Origin: Micromonospora sp. WMMD1155
GTDB taxonomy: Bacteria; Actinomycetota; Actinomycetes; Mycobacteriales; Micromonosporaceae
NCBI RefSeq assembly: GCF_029581275.1
Contig: NZ_CP120742.1
Coordinates: 6,324,501 to 6,388,500, forward strand
Direction of reading: 5' to 3'
DNA length: 64,000 nt
Under the pieces are notes generated by a model, which was not told where the DNA came from, did no database searches, and saw only the letters and a list, made by a program, of their open reading frames with translations. The translations under genes were made by a program, and so were the position numbers. Shown here one piece after another: positions 50,940 to 59,828 of this stretch; positions within the stretch are counted from its first letter, which is position 1, and each line of letters starts with the position of its first letter.

Positions 50940-51989
50940 ATGTCCCGGTCTGGTTCCCGTGCGGCGGTGGCGAGAGCCACGGTGGGCACTGTGTGGTCCT
51001 CGGTGACCTGGGCGTGGTGGAGGCACTGGCCGACCTGGGCCGGATACGCCGCCGGGGGTTTCTCACTGCTGTACGGCGCGCTGGGCCTCTACTGGACCGC
51101 CGGTGGCGACGGGTTTCCGTTCGCCCCGGTGGACCCGTCGCGGGCGTCCGGGTCGATCCTGGAAGGCAGCCGCGTCGAGGTCGTCGCGCCGATCATCGCC
51201 GTGCTCGGCCTGGTCGGCGCGGTCGTCGCGTGGGTGATGACGCGCCGCGCCCGACCCGGTCGCCTGCCGACGGCGCTGGTCCTGTTCGGCTGGGCGGTGG
51301 CGGTCGGGTCGACCCTGGTCATCCCCGACTACACCCTGATCGTCCTGGTGGCCTTCGCGCCGCTGCTGCTGGTCTTCGCCTTCACCGGCGTGCCCGGCGA
51401 GCAGGACGGGATCGGCGACATCCTGTACTGGCACCGGACGAACCTGATCATCGTGTTCCTCGGCGGTCTGCTCTGGGCCGCCGCCACCCTCGCGTACCAG
51501 CGGCGGGTCCGGGGCGCGTGCGCGCACTGCGGCCGCCGCCACGGGAGCGGCGACGGCCCTTCACGGCAGACGCTGCTGCGGTGGGGCCGGTGGGCCGTCG
51601 TGGCCGCCTGCCTCGCGCCACTGCCCTACGAGGTCACCCGGATCGCCTGGTACCTCGGGTTTCCGCTCGGCATCGACGAGGACTTCCTGCGGATGATGCA
51701 GGGCACGCCGGGAATGCTCGAGGTGGGGCTGGGCTGCGCCGTCGCGTCGGCGGTGGGCGGGGTCCTCACCCACGGCCTGGTGGCCCGCTGGGGAGAGGTC
51801 TATCCGCGCTGGATCTGGTTCAAGGCCGGCAGGCCGGTCCCGCCCGCCCTCGCCACGGTCCCGGCGCCGACGCGGGGTCTGCCACCACTGCGAGCAGGGA
51901 CATCCGCCGGCAACGGCGTCGCGGGCCTGATCTTCGCCGGTAGGTCACCCGGGCTCCACCGGCGGCGGGCATACTGCGTCGCGTGCTGA
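50940..51989 (+). CDS. Multi-spanning membrane protein of unknown function
   Basis: Product of 349 residues with about seven hydrophobic segments (for example WAGYAAGGFSLLYGALGLYW, VVAPIIAVLGLVGAVVAWVM, DYTLIVLVAFAPLLLVFAF and LIIVFLGGLLWAAATLAY), plus a cytoplasmic CAHCGRRH zinc-knuckle-like loop (about 197-204). No known transporter signature. ATG 50940 follows AAGGAG. Its end overlaps the next gene by 7 nt. Confidence 0.7.
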   Translation: MSRSGSRAAVARATVGTVWSSVTWAWWRHWPTWAGYAAGGFSLLYGALGLYWTAGGDGFPFAPVDPSRASGSILEGSRVEVVAPIIAVLGLVGAVVAWVMTRRARPGRLPTALVLFGWAVAVGSTLVIPDYTLIVLVAFAPLLLVFAFTGVPGEQDGIGDILYWHRTNLIIVFLGGLLWAAATLAYQRRVRGACAHCGRRHGSGDGPSRQTLLRWGRWAVVAACLAPLPYEVTRIAWYLGFPLGIDEDFLRMMQGTPGMLEVGLGCAVASAVGGVLTHGLVARWGEVYPRWIWFKAGRPVPPALATVPAPTRGLPPLRAGTSAGNGVAGLIFAGRSPGLHRRRAYCVAC

Positions 51990-52750
51990 CCCGACCCGGC
52001 TACCTCGACGCGCCCGCGCCGCTGGCGTTCGCCCACCGTGGCGGCGCCGCCGACGGCGACGAGAACACCGCCGAGGCGTTCGCCCGGGCCATCGGGCTCG
52101 GCTACCGGTACGTGGAGACCGACGTGCACGCCACCGCGGACGGCGTGGCCGTGATCTTCCACGACCCGACGCTGCGCCGGGTCACCGGTGAGCCGGGGCG
52201 CATCGCCGAGATGAGCTGGGCCGACCTCGCCTCGGTACGCGTCGGCGGCGCCGCCGTCGTACCCCGGCTCGACGAGGTGCTCGGCGCCTGGCCGCAGGTC
52301 CGCTTCAACATCGACGTGAAGGCCGACGGTGGTGTCGAACCGACGGTCGCGACAGTGACCCGGGTCGGCGCCGCCGACCGGGTGCTGCTCGCCTCGTTCA
52401 GCGACGCCCGCCTGACCCGGATGCGCGCGCTCACCGAGGGGCGGGTCGCGACCAGCCTCGGCATGCGGGGCGTGGCCCGGCTACGCCTCGCCTCCCTGCA
52501 CGGACGCCCGCTGCGGCTTCCCCCGTCGGTGGTCGCCGCACAGGTGCCGCCCCGCTACGGGCGGGTGCCGGTGGTGGACCGCCGGTTCCTCGACTACTGC
52601 CACCGGATCGGCCTTCAGGTGCACGTCTGGACGATCGACGAACCCGCCCAGATGCACGACTTACTGGATCGTGGCGTGGATGGCATCATGACCGATCACG
52701 TCGGCGTGCTGCGCGACGTCTACCGCAGCCGCGGCCACTGGGCCGCCTGA
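51983..52750 (+). CDS. Glycerophosphodiester phosphodiesterase
   Basis: GDPD-fold enzyme of 255 residues: FAHRGGAADGDENTAEAF with the catalytic His and Glu (16-34), YVETDVHATADGVAVIFHDP (metal ligands, about 43-62) and VHVWTIDEPAQMHDLLDRGV in the last quarter. It hydrolyses glycerophosphodiesters to glycerol 3-phosphate and an alcohol. No signal peptide, so cytoplasmic. GTG 51983 overlaps the membrane-protein gene, suggesting coupling. Confidence 0.9.
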   Translation: MLTRPGYLDAPAPLAFAHRGGAADGDENTAEAFARAIGLGYRYVETDVHATADGVAVIFHDPTLRRVTGEPGRIAEMSWADLASVRVGGAAVVPRLDEVLGAWPQVRFNIDVKADGGVEPTVATVTRVGAADRVLLASFSDARLTRMRALTEGRVATSLGMRGVARLRLASLHGRPLRLPPSVVAAQVPPRYGRVPVVDRRFLDYCHRIGLQVHVWTIDEPAQMHDLLDRGVDGIMTDHVGVLRDVYRSRGHWAA

Positions 52751-52769
52751 ACCATTCCAAGGACCCCCG

Positions 52770-54161
52770 ATGGCCGAGACCGTGACCCCCGCGGTGGACG
52801 ACACCCCGCCCCCGGCGAGCACCCGCCGGGAGCGCCGGGGCTGGTACATCTACGACTGGGCGAACTCCGCGTTCCAGACCACAGTGATCACCGTCTTCCT
52901 CGGCCCGTTCCTCACCACCGTCGCCGAGGTGGCGGCCGGGTGCGAGTTGGGCGCGGACTCCTGCGACGGTTTCGTGTACCCGCTCGGCATCAAGGTCGCC
53001 GCCGGGTCCTACTACCCGTACCTGATCTCGCTGTCGGTGTTCCTCACCGTGTTCGTGCTGCCGGTCATCGGGGCCATCGCGGACCGGTCGGCGCACAAGA
53101 AGCGGCTGCTCGGCGGTGCCGCGTTCACCGGTGCCGGCGCCACCATCGCGATGGCCCTCGTCACCGGCGACCGCTACCTGCTCGGCGGGGCGCTCTTCCT
53201 GGTCGCCAACATCTCCTTCGGCGCCGCGATCGTGGTCTACAACTCGTTCCTGCCGCAGCTCGGCGGCCCCGACGAACGCGACGGCATCTCCAGCCGGGGT
53301 TGGGCGTTGGGCTACCTCGGCGGTGGTCTGCTGCTGGCGCTGAACCTGGTCGCGATCACCCTGCTCGACAAGGGTGACGACCCGCAGCGCACCCTGGACC
53401 TGGCCCGCTGGTCGATCGTGTCCGCCGGTGTCTGGTGGGCGCTGTTCACGCTGGTCCCGCTGCGGTGGCTGCGCGAGCGTCCGTCGGCGGCGGCGCTGGC
53501 CGGTGGCGGCAACGTGCTCACCGACGGGTTCCGCCAGCTCGGCCGCACCGTCCGCGAGATCAAGGCGTACCCGCTGACGCTGTACTTCCTGCTCGCCTTC
53601 CTGGTCTACAACGACGGCATCCAGACCGTCATCACCCTGGCCAGCCAGTACGGCACCGAGGAGCTGCGCCTGGAACAGAGCACCCTGATCATCACGATCC
53701 TGCTGGTGCAGTTCCTCGCCTTCGGCGGCGCGTTGAGCCTGGGCGCGCTGGCCCGGCGCGTCGGCGCGTGGAAGACCGTGCTGCTCAGCCTGGTGCTCTG
53801 GACTGGTGTGATCATCGCCGCGTTCCGGCTGCCCGCCGAGGCACCGGTGCCGTTCATGGTCCTCGGCGCGGCCATCGGCCTGGTCCTGGGCGGCAGTCAG
53901 GCGCTGAGCCGGTCGCTGTTCAGCCAGCTCATCCCCACCGGGAAGGAGGGCGAGTACTACGGCTTCTACGAGATCAGCGACAAGGGCACCAGCTGGCTCG
54001 GCCCACTCGCCTTCGGCCTGGTGTTCCAGCTCACCTCCTCCTACCGGGTGGGCCTGGTCTCACTGCTGATCTTCTTCGTGGTCGGTTTCCTGCTCCTCGC
54101 CGCCGTACCGATGCGCCGTGCCATCGTCGCCGCCGGCAACACGCCACCGCGGGTGCTCTGA
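52770..54161 (+). CDS. MFS transporter, UMF1/Atg22-like
   Basis: Twelve-helix transporter of 463 residues. The start RRERRGWYIYDWANSAFQTT is typical of the UMF1/Atg22 family, and the tail has GLVLGGSQALSRSLFSQLIP and GKEGEYYGFYEISDKGTSWL. The substrate is unknown (Atg22 exports amino acids from vacuoles). ATG 52770 comes 19 nt after the GDPD gene. Confidence 0.85.
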   Translation: MAETVTPAVDDTPPPASTRRERRGWYIYDWANSAFQTTVITVFLGPFLTTVAEVAAGCELGADSCDGFVYPLGIKVAAGSYYPYLISLSVFLTVFVLPVIGAIADRSAHKKRLLGGAAFTGAGATIAMALVTGDRYLLGGALFLVANISFGAAIVVYNSFLPQLGGPDERDGISSRGWALGYLGGGLLLALNLVAITLLDKGDDPQRTLDLARWSIVSAGVWWALFTLVPLRWLRERPSAAALAGGGNVLTDGFRQLGRTVREIKAYPLTLYFLLAFLVYNDGIQTVITLASQYGTEELRLEQSTLIITILLVQFLAFGGALSLGALARRVGAWKTVLLSLVLWTGVIIAAFRLPAEAPVPFMVLGAAIGLVLGGSQALSRSLFSQLIPTGKEGEYYGFYEISDKGTSWLGPLAFGLVFQLTSSYRVGLVSLLIFFVVGFLLLAAVPMRRAIVAAGNTPPRVL

Positions 54162-54203
54162 GCACGCATCCCGCACCCGACAGATCAGGGCCGGTCGATC
54201 GGC

Positions 54204-54209
54204 TAGGCT
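54204..54209 (+). promoter_or_regulatory. -10 box of a leaderless tdk promoter
   Basis: TAGGCT lies 8 nt before the GTG start at 54218, so transcription would begin at or within 1-2 nt of the start codon, a leaderless arrangement. Confidence 0.55.
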
Positions 54210-54217
54210 GCCCGACC

Positions 54218-54934
54218 GTGACTGACGACGCCACCGCCGCCCCGACCTGCCTCGCCCACCCGTTCCCCGGCCAGCCGCACGCTCCGGCCGGGTGCGCGGC
54301 GGCGCGCGGGCTGGACGGGCGGCCGGTGCACGCGGCGGCGTTGAAGTTCTTCTGGGGGCCGATGGACTGCGGCAAGTCCACGATGGCGTTGCAGATGAAC
54401 TACAACCACGCCCGGCAGGGCCGTCGGGGACTGGTCACCACCCGCATCGACCGGTCGCTGGGCCCGCAGGTCACCACCCGCATCGGGCTGGCGCACGAGG
54501 CCATCGAGGTCACCGACGACCTGGACCTGCGGGCGCTCGTGCGCGGCCGGTGGGCCGACGGGGTACGCGTGGACTACCTGATCTGCGACGAGGCGTGCTT
54601 CTACACCGTGGAGCACGTCGAGCAGATGGCGGAACTGGTCGACAGCTACGACGTCGACGTGTTCGCGTTCGGGCTGGCCACCGACTTCCGGTCCCACCTG
54701 TTCCCCGCCACGCAACGCCTGTTCGAGTTGGCCGACGAGGTGGCCCGCATCCAGGTCGAGGTGCTCTGCTGGTGCGGCCGGGAAGGTCTGCTCAACGCCC
54801 GCGTCGTCGACGGGCGGGTGGTCCGCGAGGGCGCGCAGGTCGTCATCGGCGACACCGTGGACACCGCTGAGGTGCGCTACCAGGTGCTCTGCCGCCGTCA
54901 CTACCGCAGCGGCGACCTGGGCCCCCGCGACTGA
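54218..54934 (+). CDS. tdk: Thymidine kinase
   Basis: Type II thymidine kinase of 238 residues for dTMP salvage. Walker A GPMDCGKST (about 46-54), DEACFYTVEHVEQM (about 123-136) with the catalytic Glu region, then FGLATDFRSHLFPATQRLFE. The paired cysteines of the lasso zinc site appear as CWCG and a later CRRHY. About 40 extra residues (CLAHPFPGQPHAPAGC...) precede the usual start. GTG 54218 with the -10 box just upstream argues that this extension is translated. Confidence 0.88.
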   Translation: MTDDATAAPTCLAHPFPGQPHAPAGCAAARGLDGRPVHAAALKFFWGPMDCGKSTMALQMNYNHARQGRRGLVTTRIDRSLGPQVTTRIGLAHEAIEVTDDLDLRALVRGRWADGVRVDYLICDEACFYTVEHVEQMAELVDSYDVDVFAFGLATDFRSHLFPATQRLFELADEVARIQVEVLCWCGREGLLNARVVDGRVVREGAQVVIGDTVDTAEVRYQVLCRRHYRSGDLGPRD

Positions 54935-54961
54935 GACACCGGCCGGCCGGTTCGGAGCGGG

Positions 54962-56155
54962 TCACCGCTCGGCCCGCTGTGCCCGGGACCGGTCGGCGAC
55001 GATCACGGCGACCGTCACCACCAACGCCACCGTGGCGCACCCGGCGACCGGAACCCCGAGCCCCACGCAGACCGGCATCAGCGCCAGCAGCACCACCACC
55101 GCCGTGATCCGGCTGGTCGGCAGCATCCGCCACAGCAATGCCTGGTACGCGGCGTGCCCCGCGAGGAAAAGCGCCGGGCCGCCCAGGGTGAGCATCACGA
55201 CGTCCATGGTGGCGGGCGCGCCGGGCTCGCGCAGCAGCCGCTCGTCACCCGCCGAGGTGACGATGACACCGGCGACGATCACGGGATGCAGGAAGTTGAA
55301 CGCCACCCGGCTCAACGCGCCGGTGCGGTCCCCGGCGTGGGCGATGACCTCCGTCGCGGCCGGGGCTGAGCGGGCGAAGTACACCCACCACAGGGCCACC
55401 GACCCGGCGAAGGCGAGCAGGAACGCGCCGGACGTCACCCGGTCGAGGTGCGACGTGAGGGTGGTGCCGGTGACCAGGATCGACTCGCCCAGCGCGATCA
55501 GGACGAACGCCGCGCACCGCTCGGCCAGATGTCCGCCCTCCACCATCCACCGCTCGGGGCGGCTACGCCCCCGCCCCGGCAATGGGTAGCCGATCAACAG
55601 GCCGAACACGTCGAGCACGACCGCCGACGCCCACAACGCCTCCCGGGCGGCCCCGCCGACCAGGCCGCCGACCACCATCAGCACCGACGTCCCGACTATC
55701 CACGGCAGCGACTTCTGAAAGCCGTCGACCAGCCATGGGGTGCCCTGCACCGCCCACAACGCGAATATCGTCCGCCCCACCTGCACGGTCACGTAGACCA
55801 CCGCGAAGAGCAGGCCGGTCCCGGCGAACGACTGCGGGATCGCCGCCGACAGCAGCAGACTGCCCAGCGCCACCCCGATCAGCATCGCCCGCACCGGACC
55901 CCGGTCCGGGTGCAGCCAGTTGGTCAGCCAGGTGGTGTAGACCCAGACGAACCAGACGAGCGCCAGCAACAGCGCGGTACGTCCGCCACCACGCCAGCCC
56001 GGGTGTTCGATCAGGTAGTGCGACAGCTGGGTGATCGTGAAGATGAAGACCAGGTCGAAGAACAGCTCGGTTGAGGTGGTCGGTCGGACCCCCTTGCGCA
56101 TGCGCAGCAACCCGGGATGCGCCGGGCTGTCGGCCGGCGGTTCAGAAGGGGTCAC
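54962..56155 (-). CDS. Low-temperature requirement protein A (LtrA) family
   Basis: Membrane protein of 397 residues with about twelve helices; the start after the disordered tail includes STELFFDLVFIFTITQLSHY, the LtrA signature, and LAERCAAFVLIALGESILVT lies in the middle. Role unclear; first linked to cold growth in Listeria. GTG 56155 overlaps the stop of the upstream small gene by 14 nt, so the two are coupled. Confidence 0.85.
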   Translation of the reverse strand: MTPSEPPADSPAHPGLLRMRKGVRPTTSTELFFDLVFIFTITQLSHYLIEHPGWRGGGRTALLLALVWFVWVYTTWLTNWLHPDRGPVRAMLIGVALGSLLLSAAIPQSFAGTGLLFAVVYVTVQVGRTIFALWAVQGTPWLVDGFQKSLPWIVGTSVLMVVGGLVGGAAREALWASAVVLDVFGLLIGYPLPGRGRSRPERWMVEGGHLAERCAAFVLIALGESILVTGTTLTSHLDRVTSGAFLLAFAGSVALWWVYFARSAPAATEVIAHAGDRTGALSRVAFNFLHPVIVAGVIVTSAGDERLLREPGAPATMDVVMLTLGGPALFLAGHAAYQALLWRMLPTSRITAVVVLLALMPVCVGLGVPVAGCATVALVVTVAVIVADRSRAQRAER

Positions 56156-56552
56156 CGCACACCCGCCAGTCGCCGCCCTCGCGGACCACCGGCAGGCGAC
56201 GTTCCTCGCTGAGCCCACCGGAGCGGGTCACCTTCACCGTCACCGTGCCCTGCGGTCGGCCGCTGCGGGTGGTGACCGACACGTCGGTGATCTCGTAGTC
56301 GGTGACCATCGGCGGGGTACGCACCCAACTGGTGAAGCCGATCGCGCTCCACCGGCTGCGGGCGTCCTCGCAGAGCCGCTCGTACGCCCGGTCGCTGTCG
56401 CCGAGGGTCACCTCGGTGAGGAACCCGTCGGCGGTGTCCCGGATCGGGCCGGCGGCCTGCCGGACGGTCTGCAGATTCCAGGCGGCCAGGCCGGCCACCC
56501 CGACGCAGCACAGCGCCACACCGAACCCGGCGAACGCCAACCCGGCGCGCAT
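56142..56552 (-). CDS. Small membrane-anchored protein, 136 aa
   Basis: One N-terminal hydrophobic helix (AGLAFAGFGVALCCVGVAGL) precedes an extracytoplasmic domain that looks NTF2-like (about 40-136, including DGFLTEVTLGDSDRAYERLC and the closing VREGGDWRVC). DUF4878-type proteins have the same layout. ATG 56552 is used; a GTG 48 nt upstream (56600) would add 16 residues. It is coupled to the LtrA gene. Confidence 0.6.
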   Translation of the reverse strand: MRAGLAFAGFGVALCCVGVAGLAAWNLQTVRQAAGPIRDTADGFLTEVTLGDSDRAYERLCEDARSRWSAIGFTSWVRTPPMVTDYEITDVSVTTRSGRPQGTVTVKVTRSGGLSEERRLPVVREGGDWRVCGDPF

Positions 56553-56738
56553 CGGGCGGCTGCGCCGGGCCGGTCGGCTCCACGACTGGCCGGCACCCAC
56601 GACTACCGACCGTAGAGAACGCCGTCGCACCGGGGTACGACAAGCGGAAAATCGGGTCCGGCGACTCACCCTGTTCGCGGCGGCCACGGATCGTCTACCG
56701 TCGGCGCACACCCCCCGAGCAGTGCCAGGAGCCGATCG

Positions 56739-58442
56739 ATGAGCCGCTTCGTGCAGCCGGTACCACCCCCCGTCGACCCGTACGCCGATGACAGCCTGCT
56801 GCGGTCCTGGCTGGAGCGTCACCTGGGCCCGGCCGGGCACGCGGCCGCGAAGGGCCGTCTCGCCGACCTGGCCGCCGACGTCACCGGGCCGCTGCGCGCG
56901 GCGCACGCCGACGCGGAGGCCCACCCACCGACGCTGGTCCGCTACGACCCGTGGGGCGCACGGGTCGACCGGATCGACACCTCCGCCGGTTGGCAGGCGC
57001 AACGGGCCGCCGCCGCCCGGCACGCGGTGGTCGCGCTGCCCTACCTGCCGGACGCGCGCGGCACCTGGGGCGCCGCCGCCCGGGTGGTGCAACACGCCCT
57101 GCTGCACCTGTACGGGCCGGAGTCGGCGACGTTCTCCTGCCCGGTGGCGATGGCCGACGGGGCTGCGGCGCTGCTCAGCCTGCCGGAGGTGGACAACGGG
57201 GTGCGGGACGCGTGGCTGCCCCGGCTGATCTCCACCGACCCGGCCGTGGCGATCACCAGCGGGCAGTGGATGACCGAGGCGCAGGGCGGCTCCGACCTGG
57301 GCCGTTCCAGCACCATCGGCCGACCCGCGGCGGATGGGTCCTGGCGGCTGACCGGGGAGAAGTGGTTCTGCTCCGCCGCCGACGCGGCGATGGCGGTGGC
57401 GTTGGCCCGGCCGGAGGGCGCCGGACGCGGCAGTCGGGTGCTCGCGCCGTTCCTGGTTCCCCGGTACGCGGTCGACTCACCGTTGGCCGACGGCGCTGCC
57501 TCGGGGGTACCCGCGCCGGGTGTCACGGTGCACCGCCTCAAGGACAAGCTCGGCACTCGGGCGTTGCCGACCGCCGAGATCGGTCTGCGCGACGCGTACG
57601 CGCTGCCGCTGGGTGACCCGGCGATTCCCGGCCTGGTCCGGGCGATGACCCTGGTCGTGGTGACCCGGGTGCACAACGCCGCCGCGGCGGCGGGCGGGAT
57701 GCGACGAGGTCTCGCGTATGCCCGGGCGTACGCCGACGTGCGGCACGTCGCGGGCGGCGCGTTGGTGTCGTCGCCGCTGCACCGGGCCACCCTGGGCACC
57801 CTCGCGGTCGACGCGGCGGGCGCGTTCGCCCTGGCCGGGCACGCGTTCGCCCTGCTCGGGCGGGTCGAGGTCGGCGCGGACCCGGACGCTGCGGCGGAGC
57901 TGCGGATCGTGGCACCGCTGGCGAAACTGGCCACCGGTCGACTGGCGGTCAGCTCGGCCAGTGAGTACGTGGAGAGCTTCGGCGGGGCCGGCTACGTGGA
58001 GGACACCGGCGTACCCCGCCTGCTGCGCGACGCCCAGGTGCTGCCGATCTGGGAGGGCACCACGAACGTGCTGGCCCTGGACGTACTGCGGGCGCTGACC
58101 CGGGAGGACGCCGGGGCACCCCTGCTGGCCCGGCTCGCCGCCGCCGTCGACCTGGCCCGACCGTTGTCGCCGGCGCTGGCCGACACGCTGGCCGCCACCG
58201 CCGCGCAGCTGGGCGACACCATCACCTCGGTGACCGCCGACCCGGGCTCGCCGACGGTCCTCGCCGGTGCCCGTGGTCTGGCGCTGCGCCTGGCGTACGC
58301 GCTGACCGCCGCGTTGCTCGTCGAACACGCCGCCTGGGGCGACGAGCAGGCGGCACTGACCGCCCGGCTGTGGGCACGCCGGTGGCTGCGACACGAGGAG
58401 ATCGCCGAGGACGCCCACCACCACCTCGACCTGCTGTGCTGA
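56739..58442 (+). CDS. Acyl-CoA dehydrogenase, AidB-like
   Basis: Flavoprotein of 567 residues with the AidB-like longer N-terminus. Family motifs are WMTEAQGGSDLGRSSTIG (about 177-194), the FAD-binding GEKWFCSAADA, the C-terminal VLPIWEGTTNVLALDVL, and an active-site region around SASEYVESFGGAGYVEDTGV. AidB proteins respond to alkylation damage; others are fatty acyl dehydrogenases. ATG 56739. It is divergent from the small membrane gene. Confidence 0.88.
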   Translation: MSRFVQPVPPPVDPYADDSLLRSWLERHLGPAGHAAAKGRLADLAADVTGPLRAAHADAEAHPPTLVRYDPWGARVDRIDTSAGWQAQRAAAARHAVVALPYLPDARGTWGAAARVVQHALLHLYGPESATFSCPVAMADGAAALLSLPEVDNGVRDAWLPRLISTDPAVAITSGQWMTEAQGGSDLGRSSTIGRPAADGSWRLTGEKWFCSAADAAMAVALARPEGAGRGSRVLAPFLVPRYAVDSPLADGAASGVPAPGVTVHRLKDKLGTRALPTAEIGLRDAYALPLGDPAIPGLVRAMTLVVVTRVHNAAAAAGGMRRGLAYARAYADVRHVAGGALVSSPLHRATLGTLAVDAAGAFALAGHAFALLGRVEVGADPDAAAELRIVAPLAKLATGRLAVSSASEYVESFGGAGYVEDTGVPRLLRDAQVLPIWEGTTNVLALDVLRALTREDAGAPLLARLAAAVDLARPLSPALADTLAATAAQLGDTITSVTADPGSPTVLAGARGLALRLAYALTAALLVEHAAWGDEQAALTARLWARRWLRHEEIAEDAHHHLDLLC

Positions 58443-58473
58443 GCGATCGGCGCGAGCGGACGGGTGGGCGCGC

Positions 58474-59646
58474 ATGACGGTGCTGATCGAGCTGGGCGAC
58501 GACCGGGGTTCGCCACTCGACGACCGCCCGCCGCCTCCGCAGTCGTCCCGCCGTCGGCGGCTGGCGGTGCTGGTGGCGGCGTGTGCCCTGCTCGGCGGCG
58601 CCGCCCCGGCCGCGCGCCTGACACCCCAGGTCGGGCCGCCGGTGCCCGCCCGGGCGACGGTGCTCGGTGCGGGGCCGCTGCTGCTGGTCGCCGACCCGGA
58701 CCAGAACCCACCGACGCTGAGCGCCTACGACCCGGCCGCGCCGGGCGGCCCGCCCCGGTGGCGGGTCACCGTGCCGCCCGCGGCCGGGTGGTCCGCCGAG
58801 GTCGCCGGTGACCTGCTCCTGCTCGTCGAACGCGACCAGACGCGCGGGGCGCGGGCGACCTCCGCGCGGTCGATGCGGACCGGCCAGCCGGTGTGGCGGC
58901 GGCCCGAGCGGGTGTACGCGGCCGGGGACGCCGCGGTGGCGGTGAGCGAGGTGCGCAGCGCCGCCGAACCGGGACGGCGGGTCGAGGGCACGGTGCACGG
59001 TGTCGACCCGAGCACCGGCGCAACCCGGTGGTCGGTCCCGCTGCCCTCCACGGCGGTGCTGCGGCCGCTTCCCGGCCTGCCCGGGCGGGTGCTGCTGGTG
59101 CAGGACGACGGGCTGACCCGGTTGCTCGACGCCCATGACGGCACCGAACTCGGTCGGGGACGACTTCCGCCGGCCGACTACGGCCCGGACAATCCCCAGG
59201 TCGCCGGAGCGCATCTGGTGCTGCGTCATCCGAGTGGCGGCGCGGCGGCGCTGTCCGGGTACGACCTACCGGGGCTGGCACCGCGCTGGCAGGTGCCGGT
59301 GCCCCCGGGCGAGCTGACCCTTCGGCCCTGCCAGGGGTTGATCTGCGGGCAGGACGAGCGGGGCCGCTGGGCGATCGACGCGGGCACCGGGGTGCGGCTG
59401 TGGACGTGGTCGGCGGGCGCGCGCTGGCGCACCGTGCCCGGCCCTCGGGGCGCCCCGGAACCCCTGCTGGTGCTGGGTATGGCGGCGGACGGCAGACGCT
59501 CCCTCGTCGCGACGGTGGGTCGCGATGGTCACTGGGTGTCCGCGGTGCTCCCGGCGGGGGTGACCGACTGTCGGCGGGCCGGCACCGGGCTGCTCTGCCG
59601 CGACGGCGCGGCGCGGCAGACATTCTGGCCCCTAGACGACCCCTGA
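58474..59646 (+). CDS. PQQ-like beta-propeller protein
   Basis: Product of 390 residues. A short cytoplasmic start (1-30), one hydrophobic helix (about 30-48) and a beta-propeller with repeated blade ends such as LTRLLDAHDGTELG, ALSGYDLPGLAPRW and AIDAGTGVRLW. Pyrroloquinoline quinone enzymes share this fold, but no catalytic motif is seen, so a structural or sensing role is likelier. ATG 58474 begins 32 nt after the acyl-CoA dehydrogenase. Confidence 0.78.
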   Translation: MTVLIELGDDRGSPLDDRPPPPQSSRRRRLAVLVAACALLGGAAPAARLTPQVGPPVPARATVLGAGPLLLVADPDQNPPTLSAYDPAAPGGPPRWRVTVPPAAGWSAEVAGDLLLLVERDQTRGARATSARSMRTGQPVWRRPERVYAAGDAAVAVSEVRSAAEPGRRVEGTVHGVDPSTGATRWSVPLPSTAVLRPLPGLPGRVLLVQDDGLTRLLDAHDGTELGRGRLPPADYGPDNPQVAGAHLVLRHPSGGAAALSGYDLPGLAPRWQVPVPPGELTLRPCQGLICGQDERGRWAIDAGTGVRLWTWSAGARWRTVPGPRGAPEPLLVLGMAADGRRSLVATVGRDGHWVSAVLPAGVTDCRRAGTGLLCRDGAARQTFWPLDDP

Positions 59647-59675
59647 CCCGGTGCCGCGCCGGTCGCCGATCGGCA

Positions 59676-59752
59676 TGATCAACACCGGTTCACCGAAGTC
59701 GGGGTGTCGGAGGCGTTGGGATACCGCGACTTCGCCGAACCCGTGTTGATCA
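59676..59752. repeat. REP-like palindrome (second family member)
   Basis: Arms at 59676-59708 and 59720-59752 (33 nt each) match at 28 of 33 positions with an 11-nt loop. The left arm starts TGATCAACACCGGTTC. It lies in the 156-nt gap between two convergent genes and would end both. Confidence 0.85.
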
Positions 59753-59779
59753 CCGACGGGGATCAGGCTGGGTCGGCCC

Positions 59780-59828
59780 GCGCCGACAGGGAGCGGGCCG
59801 GGTCAGGCGCGCCGACGGGAGCGGGCCG
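59780..59828 (-). repeat. Duplicated 3' end of the recombinase gene
   Basis: On +, GCGCCGAC-A-GGGAGCGGGCC at 59780-59800 repeats GCGCCGAC-GGGAGCGGGCC at 59809-59828, which is the last codons of the recombinase gene read backwards; the stop complement TCA at 59803 lies between them. A weaker TCAGGC-containing copy lies just outside. Confidence 0.75.
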
